Made by a program: the position numbers and the translations under genes
Part shown: positions 1-13,015 of the stretch, piece after piece
How positions within the stretch are numbered: the first letter of the stretch is position 1
Layout: the number at the start of each line of letters is the position of its first letter
Assembly: GCF_015832195.1 (NCBI RefSeq)
Contig: NC_052017.1
Location: 77,749,801 to 77,813,800, forward strand
Length of the DNA: 64,000 nucleotides
Reading direction: 5' to 3'
Origin: Motacilla alba alba
Taxonomy: Eukaryota > Chordata > Aves > Passeriformes > Motacillidae
Notes under the pieces: model-generated
Database searches by the model: none
What the model was told of the DNA's origin: nothing
The model's input: only the letters and a program-made list of their open reading frames with translations

Positions 1-1667
1 GGAGAGAGTGAATTGTACTGTGACAGCAAGTGAGGCAGTTCCCACCTGGCAAAGCTCACATAACCAATTTCTCAGGTGCTGCAAGTCCTTCAAGGCCCAA
101 ATGAGGTAAAGCTGAGGTGCTGCCCCTGATCCAGCTCAGGAACTTGGGATCTGATCTTTGCTCACCTCTGTCCTGGAGTCTGTGCAGTGCAGATGCAAGC
201 GAGTGCAACTGTCTGTTCCAGCTGGTCAAAACCAAAAAAGTTTCTAAAAGGTGTAAATGAAATTAAGTGCTGCCTGCAGTTGCCTTCACGTGGGATATGA
301 AAACATGATACACCAGCATACTCTCTGATGTGTAGGAAAAAACACTGATTTTAATTCTGAATGTTCCCTGTCTCTGCCATCACACAAGGTAGCAGGTGTA
401 GGAAGCGGCCTCATAAGGATTTATAATATCTCATAAGGATCATAAGGATAAGATCCATTACCTCTCATATGTTGTAACACCCTTCTTGGGATGCCCATGG
501 AATACAATCCAGTCAGGAAGCCCTACAAATATCCTGACATGACACATACAAGACAAGCATCTTTTACATACACAAATTCAGAGTATCTGCTGTTCAACCA
601 GAAGGCAATTGCAAAGGTACTAGATTTTTATCCCTGTTTCTTGGAGGGGAAAAGTATATAGCCCAATATTATCATCTTCCATGAATAACTGCAAGAGAGT
701 TGTGGTTTGGTATGTGGATAAGGAAACACCAGGCAGGAAGAGAACACTGTCTCTGTTGGCACTAACATAAGCTCAGCTAGCACACCACTCTGTTCTGCAG
801 TGCACAACACAAATTGTATGGAAAAACTGGAGAGAGATCAGTAAGAGCCACAAGAATGACTAAAACACATTTCAGCAGACTAGGAAATTCAAGCAGCTGA
901 GGATATTTATCTTACAGAGGAGGTCCAGGATAACTGTTTGTAAGTGCCAGTAGGAAAAGATAGATTTGATAGAGGACCACTCAACTTTGGATGTAAAACA
1001 TATAATTATGTATAACATTTGGAAATTGCAGTAGACATTCTTATTGGAAAAAAATTATTTAAAAAACCCCATAAAATCCAATGACGCTCTGGAACAATTT
1101 ATGAGATTGATTCCCTCTACTCATTTATTTTAGCTGATTTTGAGAGTTCTAAAAACTGTTAGAATTCTAGAATTGTTTAGAACTGTAAAACAGTCTTACG
1201 CTCTTACATAAGGAAGTAAAGGTGTGTGTTTCCTGTCCATGCACTCATTACAGACCCTTCTGCAGTGAGAAATTACTAAATTCGTAGAAACTTAAAAGAT
1301 ATTTTGCAACCTCTTCAAAGAGTTATTCTTCTTTTAGAATTACTACCAGTTAGGCCTGGAAGTAATTAACATCACACTGATACTTTGTTTCAACTTTTTA
1401 AGAAAAAATATTCTGCCACCATCTTTCCCACCACTTAAGCAATGTCCCTGAGTAACTACAAAGAATGAAAGAGGAATGACAGAGAGGGGAAAAGAAAGCA
1501 ATTTATTACCTCATTATTCAACTGCCAAATGCAAGAGCTAGCATACAAGGAGGGCATCTCCCATTTAATCATTTAATTTGCTAGCTTTTGAAGAAAACAG
1601 AATGAGAGCTATTTAATTTGCATTATAGTTCAGTAATACTTGGAGCACAACATTCTCAACACAGATA
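1..1667. other. Unique non-coding DNA, no gene seen
   Basis: No exon, RNA gene or clear transposon was recognised. The only local structure is a ten-base word, TCATAAGGAT, present at 411-420 and 431-440 and again at 440-449 sharing one base, which looks like replication slippage. Open frames are short (about 60 codons at most). Confidence 0.7.
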
Positions 1668-2735
1668 ATAGAATCATAGAATCATTTAGCTTGCAAAAGG
1701 CCTCCAAGATCATTAAAAGTCCAACCTTTGACCTGATAACACCATGCCCACTAAACCGTATCATGGAATGCAATGTCTGTCTGTTTTTAGAACACTTCCA
1801 GGGATGGTGACTTCATGACTTCCCTGGGCAGCCTGTTCCACTGCTTAACCGCACTTTCAGTAAAGAAATTTTTCAGAATACTCAATCTAAACCTCCCCTG
1901 GCACACTTTGAGGCCATTTCCCCCTGTCCTGTTACTTAGCTGCCTGGGAGAAGAGACTGAGCCTCACCTCAACACAACGTCTATTTGGGTACTTGTAGAG
2001 GGCAATAATGCCTCCCGAGCCTCCTTTCCTGCAGACAGAACAACCCTACTCCTTCAGATGCTCCCCATAGGACTTATGTTCCAGACCCTCTGCCAGCTCT
2101 GTTGCCCTTCTCTGGACAGGCTGCAGCACCTCAAGGTCTGTCTTGTAGTGAGGAGCCCAGAAATGAGCAGAGGATTTGAGGTGTGGCCTCACCAGTGCCA
2201 AGTACAGAGGGACAATCACTGCTCTGGTCCTGCTGGCCACATCATTGCTGGTGGCCAGCCATCCTGGTCCAGGCCAGGATGCCATTGACCTTCTTGGCTA
2301 CCTGGGCACATGCTGGCTTATGTTCAGCTGCTGTCAACCAGCACCCCCAGGTCCTTTGCCACTGGGCTACTTTCCAGCCACTCATCTCCCAGCCTGTAGA
2401 GCTGCCTGGGGTTGCCGTGAAAGAAACCAGCACTTCTTGTTCAACCTCACACCACTGGCCTTAGCCCATCACTCCAGCCTGTTCAGAACTCTCTGCAGGC
2501 CGTCCTGCCCTCCAGCAGATCAACACTCCCATCCAACTTGGTGCTGTCTGTGAACTTACTGAAGGTGCAACTCGATATCCTTGTGCAGATCATGGATAAA
2601 GGTATTAGACAGGACTGGCCCCAGAAGCAGCAAACACCCTTGGTTGACTGGCCACCAACTGGATATAATTCCATTAACCCCAACTCTCTGAGCTCAGCCA
2701 TCCAGCCAGAGTTTTACTCAGCAAAGAATACGCCA
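1668..2735 (-). mobile_element. CR1 LINE, 5'-truncated, decayed ORF2 (reverse transcriptase) and intact 3' end
   Basis: CR1 is the main avian non-LTR retrotransposon. It copies itself by target-primed reverse transcription and usually leaves 5'-truncated copies. This copy is read on the minus strand. Its 3' end, at the low coordinate, shows the family tail: two ATTCTATG-like units at about 1668-1686. Going 5' from there, the minus-strand translation resembles the CR1 ORF2 C-terminus, including VRPHL and [16 protein letters not shown] (about 2046-2230), then VAKKVNGIL (about 2290), then the catalytic region near 2540-2560. There the family's FADDTKL motif has decayed to FTDSTKL, so both active-site aspartates are altered or lost. 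The PVGG..TKGV segment follows near 2650. The reading frame shifts near 2270-2290. Similarity stops at about 2735, so the endonuclease part and most of the reverse transcriptase are missing. It is dead, cannot make enzyme, and is the longest CR1 copy in the window. Confidence 0.95.
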
Positions 2736-3250
2736 GATGCTCTTCAGCCAATATGCATCCTCTCATCTCATCATGCAGGGCTCTGCCTTCCCCTCTGTGA
2801 GTGCAAGGTTGCCATTCTGGAGTATCTGAAGAGCCGTGGCTACTCACACACCCTGCACTCCCCCACGGCTGTAACTCACATACAGAAAAGGAGGCTGCTC
2901 TTCTGGACTATCCCTCTTCAACCACACCGCAGCCTGCCAATGGGCCTCCCTCATCCATGGCCTGAGATGCATGTCACTGCATGTGTGGCACAGGAGCCAG
3001 CTCACCACAGCCTCTGGCAGGGAAAGGAATCACACTGCTGCTAAAAGAGGTTTCCTAGGGGCTGGGGGGGCTGTGAGCCAGCAGCTCCTGACAGCCCCTG
3101 CCACAGCATAAATAAATCCCTGAGCAACTCCAGCCCCTGCAGCTAGTGACGGCTGAAAGGAAGCTGTTGTCATATGGTACCTCATCAGTCTCATGTCAGA
3201 TCTCGAGAGAATATCCTGGCAAAACCCAGAGGGGTCACCAACAGCCCAGA
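2736..3250. other. GC-richer patch of unknown origin beyond the CR1 break
   Basis: This stretch is visibly more GC-rich than its surroundings, with short G and C runs and no recognised repeat or exon. It does not continue the CR1 at its left, because what should come next in that element is absent. The overlapping open frame at 2538-3044 (+) opens only at a TTG and is half antisense CR1, so I do not treat it as a gene. It could be an older unrecognised insertion or host sequence. Confidence 0.5.
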
Positions 3251-3600
3251 GAGCTGATTTTTATTATATTTATTTTTATGTATTTACATTGTTAAATTAT
3301 TAAATATATAAATACATTATTACATTACTGTAAATCGTGTTTCATTAATTGTCACAAAAGTTACTGAAATGGAATAGACAAATACCTAATCACCTCCTAG
3401 TTCTTGAACTAGTTGGCCTTTAAATCTTGTTTGCATGAAGTTTTACTGGCTTTTTAATCAAGCATGAAGTTTGATTATAGATTATATTTATAACATATAA
3501 TGCATGATAAAATTATATATACTAAACATACTAAATATTATAGTTAAAGTATTATATAAAACATATTTCTTATAAAATATAAAAATAATATCCACGGGAC
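3251..3600. repeat. AT-rich low-complexity patch
   Basis: A block made largely of A and T, with many TATTTAT- and ATATAA-like words and no coding frame. It directly follows the GC-richer patch, giving a sharp change in base composition at about 3255. Confidence 0.75.
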
Positions 3601-6600
3601 TTCCTTTACAGCAACAAATTTATTAATTACAGTACCCAAGATATCAAATTAACCTAATGAAAATTTTGAAATCTAATTATGACAGAAAGAAGCATGCGAA
3701 AGAAAAGTGAAGATGCTTTGCACTGTGCACATTCTCTGACAGGCTGCAGCTGCTACCTCCATTCTTCTCGACACCTGGGGAAAGCACCCAGCTTGGGACC
3801 CCTTTCCACTCTGGGGAGCTTTGCTCAGGCCCAAGAAAGGACAGCATCACTCAGCGAGGCTGGGCTGTGTCTGAAGGCACTCACAGTTATATGAACTAAA
3901 AGGAGACTCCACTCATGCCGTGCAAAACCAGAAGGAGCCATGTGAAGCCAGCTCCCTGCCAGCACAACGTGGAGCACAACCCAGCACCACTGACTGAGCA
4001 ATGCAGGAGTCTGGAAGAGACTAGAGAGGCTGAGCATATTGCTGGCTAGTCACTGGCTTATAGTTCCACTTGTTAATTTACTTGTAGGAATCCAGAAGGG
4101 AAAAGCAGGCTCATGTATAAAGGCATGAACCATCTGCATGTGGAAATTACTTCACCTATTTAGAATCCAGGGGACAGATTGAAGAATCCAAACTTTAAAA
4201 AAAAAAAAAAGGAAAAAAAAAAAGAAGACTATGAAATAATCTGGCAACTTTCTGCTCAGGAAAGAGCTGAGGGAAACATATCCCTGCTGATTATGTGTCT
4301 AACAGTTCCAAAAGCTGTGTTCTGAATCAAACAAATCTGTACAGCACAAGCCTGTTTGCAAAAGGGAGGGCAGATCTTAATTGACCACTTTCAGAATGAT
4401 GTAAGAGTTTTACAAAGGAGCAAGAAAAAGGGAAAAACATACACCATGATTCATGAAATTAAGACATTGCAGCTCAATAATATAAAGTATACATGCTGTT
4501 AAAGCCTAGGCCTGTTCCTGTACCACAGAACTTACATGTGCCAAAGTTTCAGACAGTATGTGATACTGTTGAGCCATGTGAGGAAAAAAAAATTGTGCCA
4601 CCAAACGCAAAAATATGACAAGAACAACGGATGTTTCCCTATTACTGCCCAAGAGACTGCTGCATTGAGGAAATTACTGACCAAGGTCAAAGGCGTCAGA
4701 ATTTACTTTGATAGGATAATCAGCAAAAAGCCAGAAACATTTATTCTAATCCCAGATCTGACAAAGGCCACTTTGTAACTTGGCTTGGCATTTAAATGGC
4801 TTGTCTGGCATTACACCATCCAAAGCCTGGGTGATGAATCAGAATTTACCTCATATATATGTATATCTAGATTTGCCTTGGAAGTCAGGCATAAACACCT
4901 AGCCTTTGAAGATGTAAGAGGTTAATTTTTTTCTCCCACTGACTATAAAATGCAGAAATTCGATGTCTCTAAGAAGTATGTGGTAAAAGAAAGACAAGTT
5001 TTTGTGGGTTTAAACTTCCTTTTTTTTTTTCATAATTTAACAAGATGTAAAAATATTCTCTAAAATTAGTGGTCTGAAAATGTATTAGAGCATAGAACAA
5101 CAAAAGCCATATAGATTTTTCAGAACAAAACCAATTTTGTGTGTTGCAAGTATTGTTAAAATTTTTTTTCCAGTGTGGTTAGAAACTTATTTGCATTTGC
5201 TTCCCAAATTAAAGTGAGATGTGGGGAAACACCAGCACTTTGTGCTGCCCCTCAGTTCAAAGGGAGCAGCATTCTCCAACAGAGTAGGGGCCTATCAGTG
5301 AGAACAGGACTTTGGAGGAACATGTGGATTGCTCCTGGGCAGGATAAGGAGGCCTCAGGGCTCATGAAGAAGAAAAAGATGGAGAAGACAAAGAAGATGA
5401 AGCAGCCCTGCTCACCTAAGTGTGCTGCTCACACTCACACCACATATCTGGGCAATATCAGCAGTGCAAATATGCCTGACTGGGGTTTCTAGAGGAGAAG
5501 CAACTGAGCCTTTTGCACACAAAGGCACACCCAAAATCCTTTAAAATCAATAAGTAGTTGTCTCCTACAGCCCCTGGAGTATCAGTAAGTTGCCACAGTC
5601 AGTTGATCAACAGACCTGCAGTTCTGCTCCAGGTGGATTCTGGTCACCTGGAATGAGATGGAAGATCTTCATCTGGATCCCTAAATCAGCGGGCAGGGAA
5701 GCACAACCCAAAGTGTTAAAGCAACTGAGGTGATATTCTTTCCTTGGAGCTACTACTGAGTTAAAAAAAAGTCAAAAAATAGAAGGAAAAGCTGTATTTT
5801 TGTGCCCGGCTGCTGATGTGCACTTTTTGATGTTGGTAACTACAGACGTGACCCGGGGACTGTCCAAGCCACATGGTGGAATGGTACATTTGGTGCAGTG
5901 TAGCAGTATTGCCAAGTAAGAGGATCAAACGTCTACTCCCGGCTTGCCTCACCTCTGCGGGTCCCACCAGTTTTGGATGTGTTTTGGGAGACCAGGTGTT
6001 TCAAATAAATTTCAGAACCAGTCTGTGAGAAGCAGTCACCAGCTGGATCAAAGGTAACCATCCACCTGCGTGTGGGCACTGCTGCAGAGAAAGGCTGCTC
6101 TGATGAAATGAAACAAAGGAATTTCAGCAGGAAGGCTCCAGATTAAAACTGAAATAATGAGCAGCCCTAAGCAAGATTTGTGTGTCTGTTCATCATCAGA
6201 TCTTTGATGAATGAGGACCAAGATCTCCATGTTTTCAATATTTCCATGATCAAGCCTGCAGTTAAACTATGCTAAATGAAGTGACTCCAGTTAAGAGTTC
6301 TATTAAATATTTTTTGTCTACTGTATTTTAAGCAAGTCCTGAAGACAAAAGGAAAAATCCTGTTCCTTTCATATTTAACGGTAAATACATTTTAAACGGT
6401 ATCCAGAAAAAAAAAAGTTAAAAGCCTTGTAACAACCAGCACAACTTTTCATTTAACAACTTTCTGTAGTCTTGAGGACAACTGTTTCTAAAACCAGATG
6501 AACAAAGGGGGATTAATCCTTTATTTTAAGAACAAAGGCAGTGTAATCTAGTCATTAAATATCTGATGATGTAGTTTAATGACATGTGAAGAAGTGCCTT

Positions 6601-7627
6601 GGCACAGGCTGGGGAACATGTGCTAGCAAGAGCACAGATTCCCATGTTGCTGTGATGGAAATAAAAGCCATGCCAGGCCACTAAGGCACTTGAAAAAATT
6701 AAGCCTTTAGCAACAGAGATCAGATAGCTGGATATCCTAAATTACAAAATCTACTTCAGCAATAATAACATTTGTGATAAGTTTCTAGAGAGAAAAAAAA
6801 AAGAACCAAGGCAAAGATATATCATAAATGCACAGCAATCTCATAGATCTTTCCCTCCAATTTAGCGTTATCTGAAGTTCATGAAAATGGGGGATATGTG
6901 GGGGGGAAAAAAAGTTATTGTTAATCTAATGCACAGAGTGGTATCTACAGGCTCAATTCTGCAACAGTGTATTACATAACACTTGAAATGCTAATAAAGA
7001 AAGTAGGTACTAGCCACTGAACCAGAGGTGAAGCTTCTATTTCATTAGAAAAATCTGAAGGAAATCTTCTAATCACGGACCATGCAGTTGTACTTTCTAT
7101 TGCAGCTGAGTAAGTGTGGAAGCGAAAATTTTGGTGACGTACTAAAAACATGATCAGAAATGAAAGCAGTTACCTTCGATAACTTTATACATGTGCACAC
7201 ACACACAGACATTCGTGTTCAGTAAACGGGAAAACACTGAAATGCAGAAATATTTTGATGATGAAGCAGGGGCAATAACTATTTGCTTGCTAAGAGGCAG
7301 CATTCCCCAGAAGACTAATTTCCTGCATTGAAACCTGCCTCAACACAAATGACCACCTGTACCTGAAATAAACTGTTACTGTCTAATTGCAGCCTTTAAT
7401 GATATTCTGCTTCCCTTCTCCGTGTTAAATATTTGAAGGACATCCAAGGGAAGCACTTAGAAAGGTTTTAGATACAGAAAAATCACTGCATCCAACAGGC
7501 ATTTATACAACGACAGTAAAATTACCCCCCAATACTAGAACTATCACTGATGTAGTTTTTGCTTATTTGTTTTTTAAGTTAGCCACAAGAGGGAGTCAAT
7601 AGTACTTGAATGCCAACACCACACCCT
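3601..7627. other. Unique non-coding DNA with short homopolymers
   Basis: No gene or recognised transposon. It contains A14 at 4197-4210 followed after GG by A11 at 4213-4223, a T11 run at 5020-5030, and a purine-rich GAAGAAG-type stretch near 5366-5405. Open frames at 4536-4778 (+) and 5175-5492 (+) resemble nothing I know and have simple composition in places. Confidence 0.65.
4197..4223. repeat. Poly-A tract (A14, GG, A11)
   Basis: Two adenine runs separated by GG. No retrocopy could be recognised upstream, so it is listed as a simple repeat. Confidence 0.9.
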
Positions 7628-7638
7628 CCCCCCCCCCC
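7628..7638. repeat. C11 homopolymer
   Basis: Eleven consecutive cytosines in a short C-rich stretch. No associated element seen. Confidence 0.9.
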
Positions 7639-10600
7639 ACAGAATCAAGACGTGGTGTTTAAAAAAAGACTTTAAATAAAACACATTCTAAAGATCCCAG
7701 CGAGATACTTGGTATGCACTTCAGGGAAATTAGCAGCACTAGCTCGAGGATAAATGGGAAGCTTCAGTTTCTTTGTATGTGAATTCATATTCACTTATTC
7801 ATACATGAATTTGAGGGTGAAAAGAATGTCTATAATGCATAACACAATGATCCAGGCAGCACTTGATGGGATGTTTCAGTCACTTCACAGCACCATCCCA
7901 CTCACAGAGTTCAGCAGTGGTACCAGTGGTTTGAATCACCCTGCTCTGAGCCCTCATGGCCTTTTCCACTGACTCCCAGGACCTGTGCACACAAGAGCCA
8001 TCCCTGGCCTGTGCGACACCGAGAACCTGGCACAGAGTAACACCTTTTGCTCAGCCCCTGCGATGTAAAGCTGTGTGTGCTTGTCTGGGCATGACCAGGC
8101 AGGCAGGCACAAGCAGGAAATTCTGTTTTTTGAATTGCATAAAGAGCAGTGGGCCTCTCTAAAAGGCAGGCTGAGACACCTCAAAAAACTTCACAGTTCA
8201 ATCTCTCCACACCTTCACAGCCTGAGCAACCTGGAAACTGACTACAAGCTGTAGGTCCAGTACCCACCTCTACAAAATAGCTATATGTTGGAAGAAGTTA
8301 AAATAAAACTAATTGAAGAGTCTGAATGAAAATCAGATCTGTTCCTTTTTCTGCAGGTAAGGTCAGGACAGAAGTACTTGACTTTTTAGCCTTTTTGCCA
8401 CCTCTTTTTCCTGTATTTTGCTTTACAAATAATTCCTAGTTAGTTGTAATTGGCCTTATTAAAATAATTTTAATCCTCACTGAAAAGAATTTAATTCTGT
8501 GGATAGCTGCTTTAAGCTGGAATCAATATTCAAACAAAGCTCAAAGATATAGCGTATTCTCCTCTTCCTAATTTGCATACATAAACAAAGACTTGTTCTG
8601 TCCACTCCTACATTTACTTAGGAGCTCATAAAACAGAGAACCAAATTAGAAATACCAGCCTTTGTTTCAGTGTCCCTTCATTTCTTACACTTTGCTTTTC
8701 CCATATCACATCTTCCTCAATACATTTGTAAAACTGGTAAAAAACCCCACCACTCTTATTATGAAGTGTATTTATATCCATATGATAAAAACTCCTACTT
8801 TCTCAGGATGTCTTGTAATCTCATTTCATGTTCTGCATTTCTATTCAGATGTTCATTTTGTCCTATGAGTATGCAAATGACTACTACTGACACAAGCACT
8901 GAAGATGAGCTTGCTTTAAATGTATGAAAAAAAAAAAAAAACAAATGGAGAAACTAAACAACCTCTCAGGAACACAAAATAAACAAAACCTGTTGAGAGT
9001 TTCTGCTGGCTGAGGCAATAGAGGAATTTCATCACTAATAATGTTCACAGTACCCAAAATAATTCTGGACATAATTGGTACTTTGAATTGTCCACTAGTC
9101 TGGTGATTTATGATATTGGATGCTTTTAAGTCCAGATCGCAGTCTTCCAGATTGAAACACTGCTTTCATAATCATCATTTTTGTTGTGAAACTTCCTAAG
9201 TTCTCCCAGCTACAATGAGGCTACAATAGAAGCCTCTAAAAAGTAAAGATTTATCATAACTGAGAAGTTGCCACAGAAGATCTTCTCTCTTCACAGAAGG
9301 CCCCAAAACAAACTCTACAACAAGCCTTAGGAGGCCAGTGAACAGAGAACAGCTGGGTACCCACACTGGGGCATCCACTGCATTTAGAAAGTCACTGACA
9401 TGCTATTCAAACAGGAGAGGACCAAATAGGTATGAGGCAAGATGCAGGTAGTACCCTTTCCACCTATATTTTTCCCACTAGGCTTGTTTCAGATCTGATC
9501 AGCATTTGAACTAGGAAACAGGCTACCAGCAATAAAGGGGGTCTCTATCACCAGAGTTTAACCCTTCTGAGAACTAACTCACCTACTCATAAATGCATTC
9601 CAAACACTTAAAGATGAAGACTGCAAGAAATACTACCAAGACTTATGCTTGATGACATCAAATGTTCCACTACCTCAGCTAGGAACAGCTTTTGCCCCAG
9701 ATCACAGTCAGGCATACATACTGGGCACATTCTCCCTCTCTTCCTCAGAGTCACTGGAACATGTCAAGGCTGGGGATAAACAGGCACTCCTTGCTGGGGA
9801 CAAAAATCCTTTTACTCATGTGCCTGGATAGTGCTCTCTGCTTATACAGTCATTATGGCTCAAAGACAATTCCAGTTCCATATCCTGTGATCCTGGAGAA
9901 CACATACTGCAACGGACAGCACAACCAGTGGGAGAGTCAACTCCCTGTCCTCTCCTGGAAAATCTGCCCTTAGTTATCTCTCCCATTTTCCCTGTGATCT
10001 GAAATGATGCCCCAAAAAACTACAACTGCAGATGTCTTTGTGTGCCATATAGAACATAAGTGATGAGCATTCTCCTCTTCTTCAGGGCCCCAAAGCAAGG
10101 CAGCAGAACCTAAATCAGCTTAGACAAGGGGTAGGACCATACAGGCACAATGCAGAAAGCAGGCCACTCATTTTAGCTGCCCAGCTCTCTTGGAGCTCAA
10201 TGCAACTTTGAATTTTTGCATGGCTAAGAAGCTGAAACCACATAAACCCATCAAGTTTTACATGTTTCCATCCACAAAGAAAAAACTGACCCAGATTCTC
10301 TCATTCTTAGATTCCCTCACAGTTCTGGCCAGGTTTTCAGAGGGTTACTAACCTTGGCTGAGTTAAGAGTTTATAATGAAACACTAAAACACAAGTACGT
10401 TTGAGTTGGTTTGGATTTTCTTATGGATATTTTGGATGGCTGTAATGCTAGGGTCAACTCAGATATTCTGGGCACTTTTCATCCAAAAATTGCTGCTTGG
10501 ATAAAAAAACCCCAACATCTTTACAATAAATTAAAATCAATCATTATTTTGGGCTTGATTCTCCACTTCACCATTCCAACAGAGCATCTGGTTTAAAACC

Positions 10601-12786
10601 AGGCTCCTCAACTTGCAGTGGATGTACCTTGGTTTTATATCCTCTTACTACAATAATGAAAATAAACCATTTGTGAAAAAAATATACTTGCAACTTCAAA
10701 AGAAGCAAAAATATAAGGTGACAGACATGAAGATGAGTATAGAAGTAAAATGGTTAAGAGAAAAGTCAGAAAAAATAAAGTCAGAAATTCAAAATACATC
10801 AAAAGTAGTGAAACAAGACTCTAACAGTATGAAAGACAGCATCTTTGAGCTTGTGAGATGATCCATTGCCTTGAGACACATATGAAGATACACCATTAAG
10901 GTGAGGCTCAATGACTTCTTAATTAATTTGGTAGTTTAGCTAAGAACTTCCTCCTCAAAAAGCAATGACAAACCTCCATTGCCAATCCACAGCTCTGGCA
11001 GAAGTTGAAACACTTATCTGAGGTGCTGGCAATGCAAGGCAGCACCTTTAACATGCTGCTAAAGCAGCACAGGCCCTTCTCAGAGGCTCAGAGTACTTGA
11101 CATTGAGAGTATGAAGGCAAATGGAAACTACCATGAAGACACCATGCCACAGGCTAAGTAATGAAGGAAGTATTTGAACACTTGAAGTTTTTTCATACTT
11201 TCTTTGATGGGCTGGCAGTTCTGTCAGCATGTAGCAGAGACTGATTTTTGCCCTTCAGCCAGAAGGACTTCAGGTAAGGATGCAGTAGGACAGAGGGAGA
11301 TAAAAAAAAAGGGGTGAATGATGCTGACAAAACACTCAAACTCTGGAGTTCATCAGAAATCAGACTGGTGTCAGATACTATCTTCAAAGCCTTTTTGTGC
11401 TTACTTTAATTCTTCTCAAGAAAGCAATATTCCTCTCCTAAAAAACCCTAAACCCAGTTTTCCATGTTAATCTCCCCCAGAATGAGGTTGCAAAAAGTAG
11501 TTCTACAACAGGAATAAAATACTCTGTACTATGCAAATACTGTGCATACCTTAACAATACAGAGTTCAGAGATGCCTGTTTCCATTTACAAACAGGGACA
11601 GGGTAATTCTTTGTTAATTTTGTCTGCACTTTATTGAAATACTTATGAAAGGAGGAAGAAGAAACATGCCTCAAGCTTTGCCAATATCCAAACAAACAGC
11701 AGCAGGGTTTGTTTTCACTTAAATTTCATTATAGTTCATATATAGAGAATTACTGCAATTTAAAACTGGTTTGTATTTAAACCCATGTGTATGACAAGAC
11801 TAGCCAACATGCTCATTTTCTAGTGGAAAAGTTCTATTCCTGCCATTGTTTCCTCATGTAATGTGTTTTCATACATTCTGGGAATCTTTTTCCTAAAGCA
11901 AAAGTATATCTTAACAAATTAGCAGAGCTGAACCTAAAGCCCAGTCAAGAAATCTGAATTTCCAGGAGCTTGCAACTGCCTTTAGAATTCTATGGCTAAT
12001 GTTCCTCCACTTTGATAACTGAACTTGGATAAGGGTAGCAAGAGAACATCAGTCACCCAGCGACCAAGCAAAACAACTTTGGCAAGGCTTTGGCAACACT
12101 GAAAGCCAAAGACACAGCCAGGAGCAAGTTATTTTCCCCCAGGTTTTCTCCAAGTCAGTAGAGGTTACTCAACTGAAAGCTCTTGCTATTCCTCATGCTT
12201 CTTGTGCAGTTTGGCAGCTGAGCCATTTCCTTAATTCGTGTTAAGGCACCCTGCAGGCCACCAACAACCCTAATGACAACCAGCAAGAGAAAATATTTAA
12301 ATCCAGCAAAAGACATCAATTTTAGGTATCTCAGATGCAAACAATTCCCAGCCAATACATGACTGGTGCATTACATAACACATCTATGAGCTTGGAGGAT
12401 ATCTAGGAAACACACCCAGGCAGAGAGATTAACTTTGTAACTCTTAGTCCTACACGAGGATTCAAGGTGTTCAGTCATTTAAGGGTGGCGCTCAGCACTT
12501 CAAAAAAGCAGCTTAGAAAGAAATAGCATTACTTCTAGAAGTAATTAACACATTTCAGACAATTCATGATGGAAAATGCATGCTCAAACACTATGTTTCA
12601 ATTCTTTGTTACCTGCTCTAGTTGCATGATCATTCCACTTTTACATTATCCAGAGGAAAATGCTAAGGAGTAAGGTGTATGGAAGGGCAATTAGGCTTCC
12701 AATTAGCAGAGGAAGTGATTAGCAGATTTTCTTAGTGCAGTGGTAAATAGAGGTGAGCTATCCTGAGTCAGTTTTCTATGTGCATA
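7639..12786. other. Unique non-coding DNA
   Basis: No supportable gene. A mildly GC-richer patch lies at about 7900-8200 and includes a few GGCA units near 8095-8110. A15 is at 8927-8941. The 82-codon lysine-rich frame at 10613-10861 reflects A-rich DNA rather than a recognised protein. No LINE or LTR similarity was noticed. Confidence 0.65.
8927..8941. repeat. A15 homopolymer
   Basis: Fifteen consecutive adenines. No recognised retrotransposed sequence precedes it. Confidence 0.9.
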
Positions 12787-13015
12787 TGTTGTGGTTTAGG
12801 AATGGTATTCCCCAGTTTAGTGTTCCCCCCGAAATGCTCCGAAGCACGCGCTGTTTGCTTGTTTCTTCCTTCCCTTCCCGCTCCCACTATGGCAGGATGG
12901 AGAGTAGAATTGGAGGCACAAAAGGTAAAGATCTTGAGTTGAGATAAGAACAATTTCCTGGAAACTGCAATGAGATAAGAACAGCAACAACTTTAATAAC
13001 AGAGAAGAAAAGAGA
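12787..13015 (-). mobile_element. Endogenous retrovirus LTR fragment, 3' part only
   Basis: On the plus strand this begins TGTTGTGGTTTA at 12787, the reverse complement of an LTR 3' terminus ending in TAAACCACAACA. A C/T-rich segment with clustered CpGs follows (about 12826-12890), then GGATGGAGAG..AATTGGAGG and AAAGGTAAAG..TTGAGATAAGAACA. This is the layout of the 3' portion of a common bird LTR type, and it resembles the 3' part of the LTR at 16409-16949 when both are read in the same direction. A candidate polyadenylation signal (ATTAAA, minus strand) is at 12992-12997. The word GAGATAAGAACA occurs twice, at about 12941 and 12972, an internal duplication. Similarity fades after about 13015, so the 5' part with the promoter is missing, and no target duplication could be identified. 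No retroviral internal sequence is adjacent. Confidence 0.7.

Noticed and set aside
838..990. Faint resemblance to an old sense-strand CR1 3' part (CAAGAATGACTAAA, then a weak AGCTGAGG block)
   Set aside because: The similarity is scattered and too weak to separate from chance by eye. A sensitive repeat search would decide.
1815..2288. 157-codon open frame (+)
   Set aside because: It lies entirely on the antisense strand of the CR1 copy. Its apparent openness reflects CR1 composition.
2538..3044. 168-codon open frame (+), the longest in the window
   Set aside because: It opens at TTG rather than ATG, its first part is antisense to the CR1 reverse transcriptase, and the rest resembles no known protein.
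7576..7594. CTCF-like core (CCACAAGAGGGAG)
   Set aside because: It has at least two differences from the usual core at informative positions. Without binding or conservation data it is not supportable.
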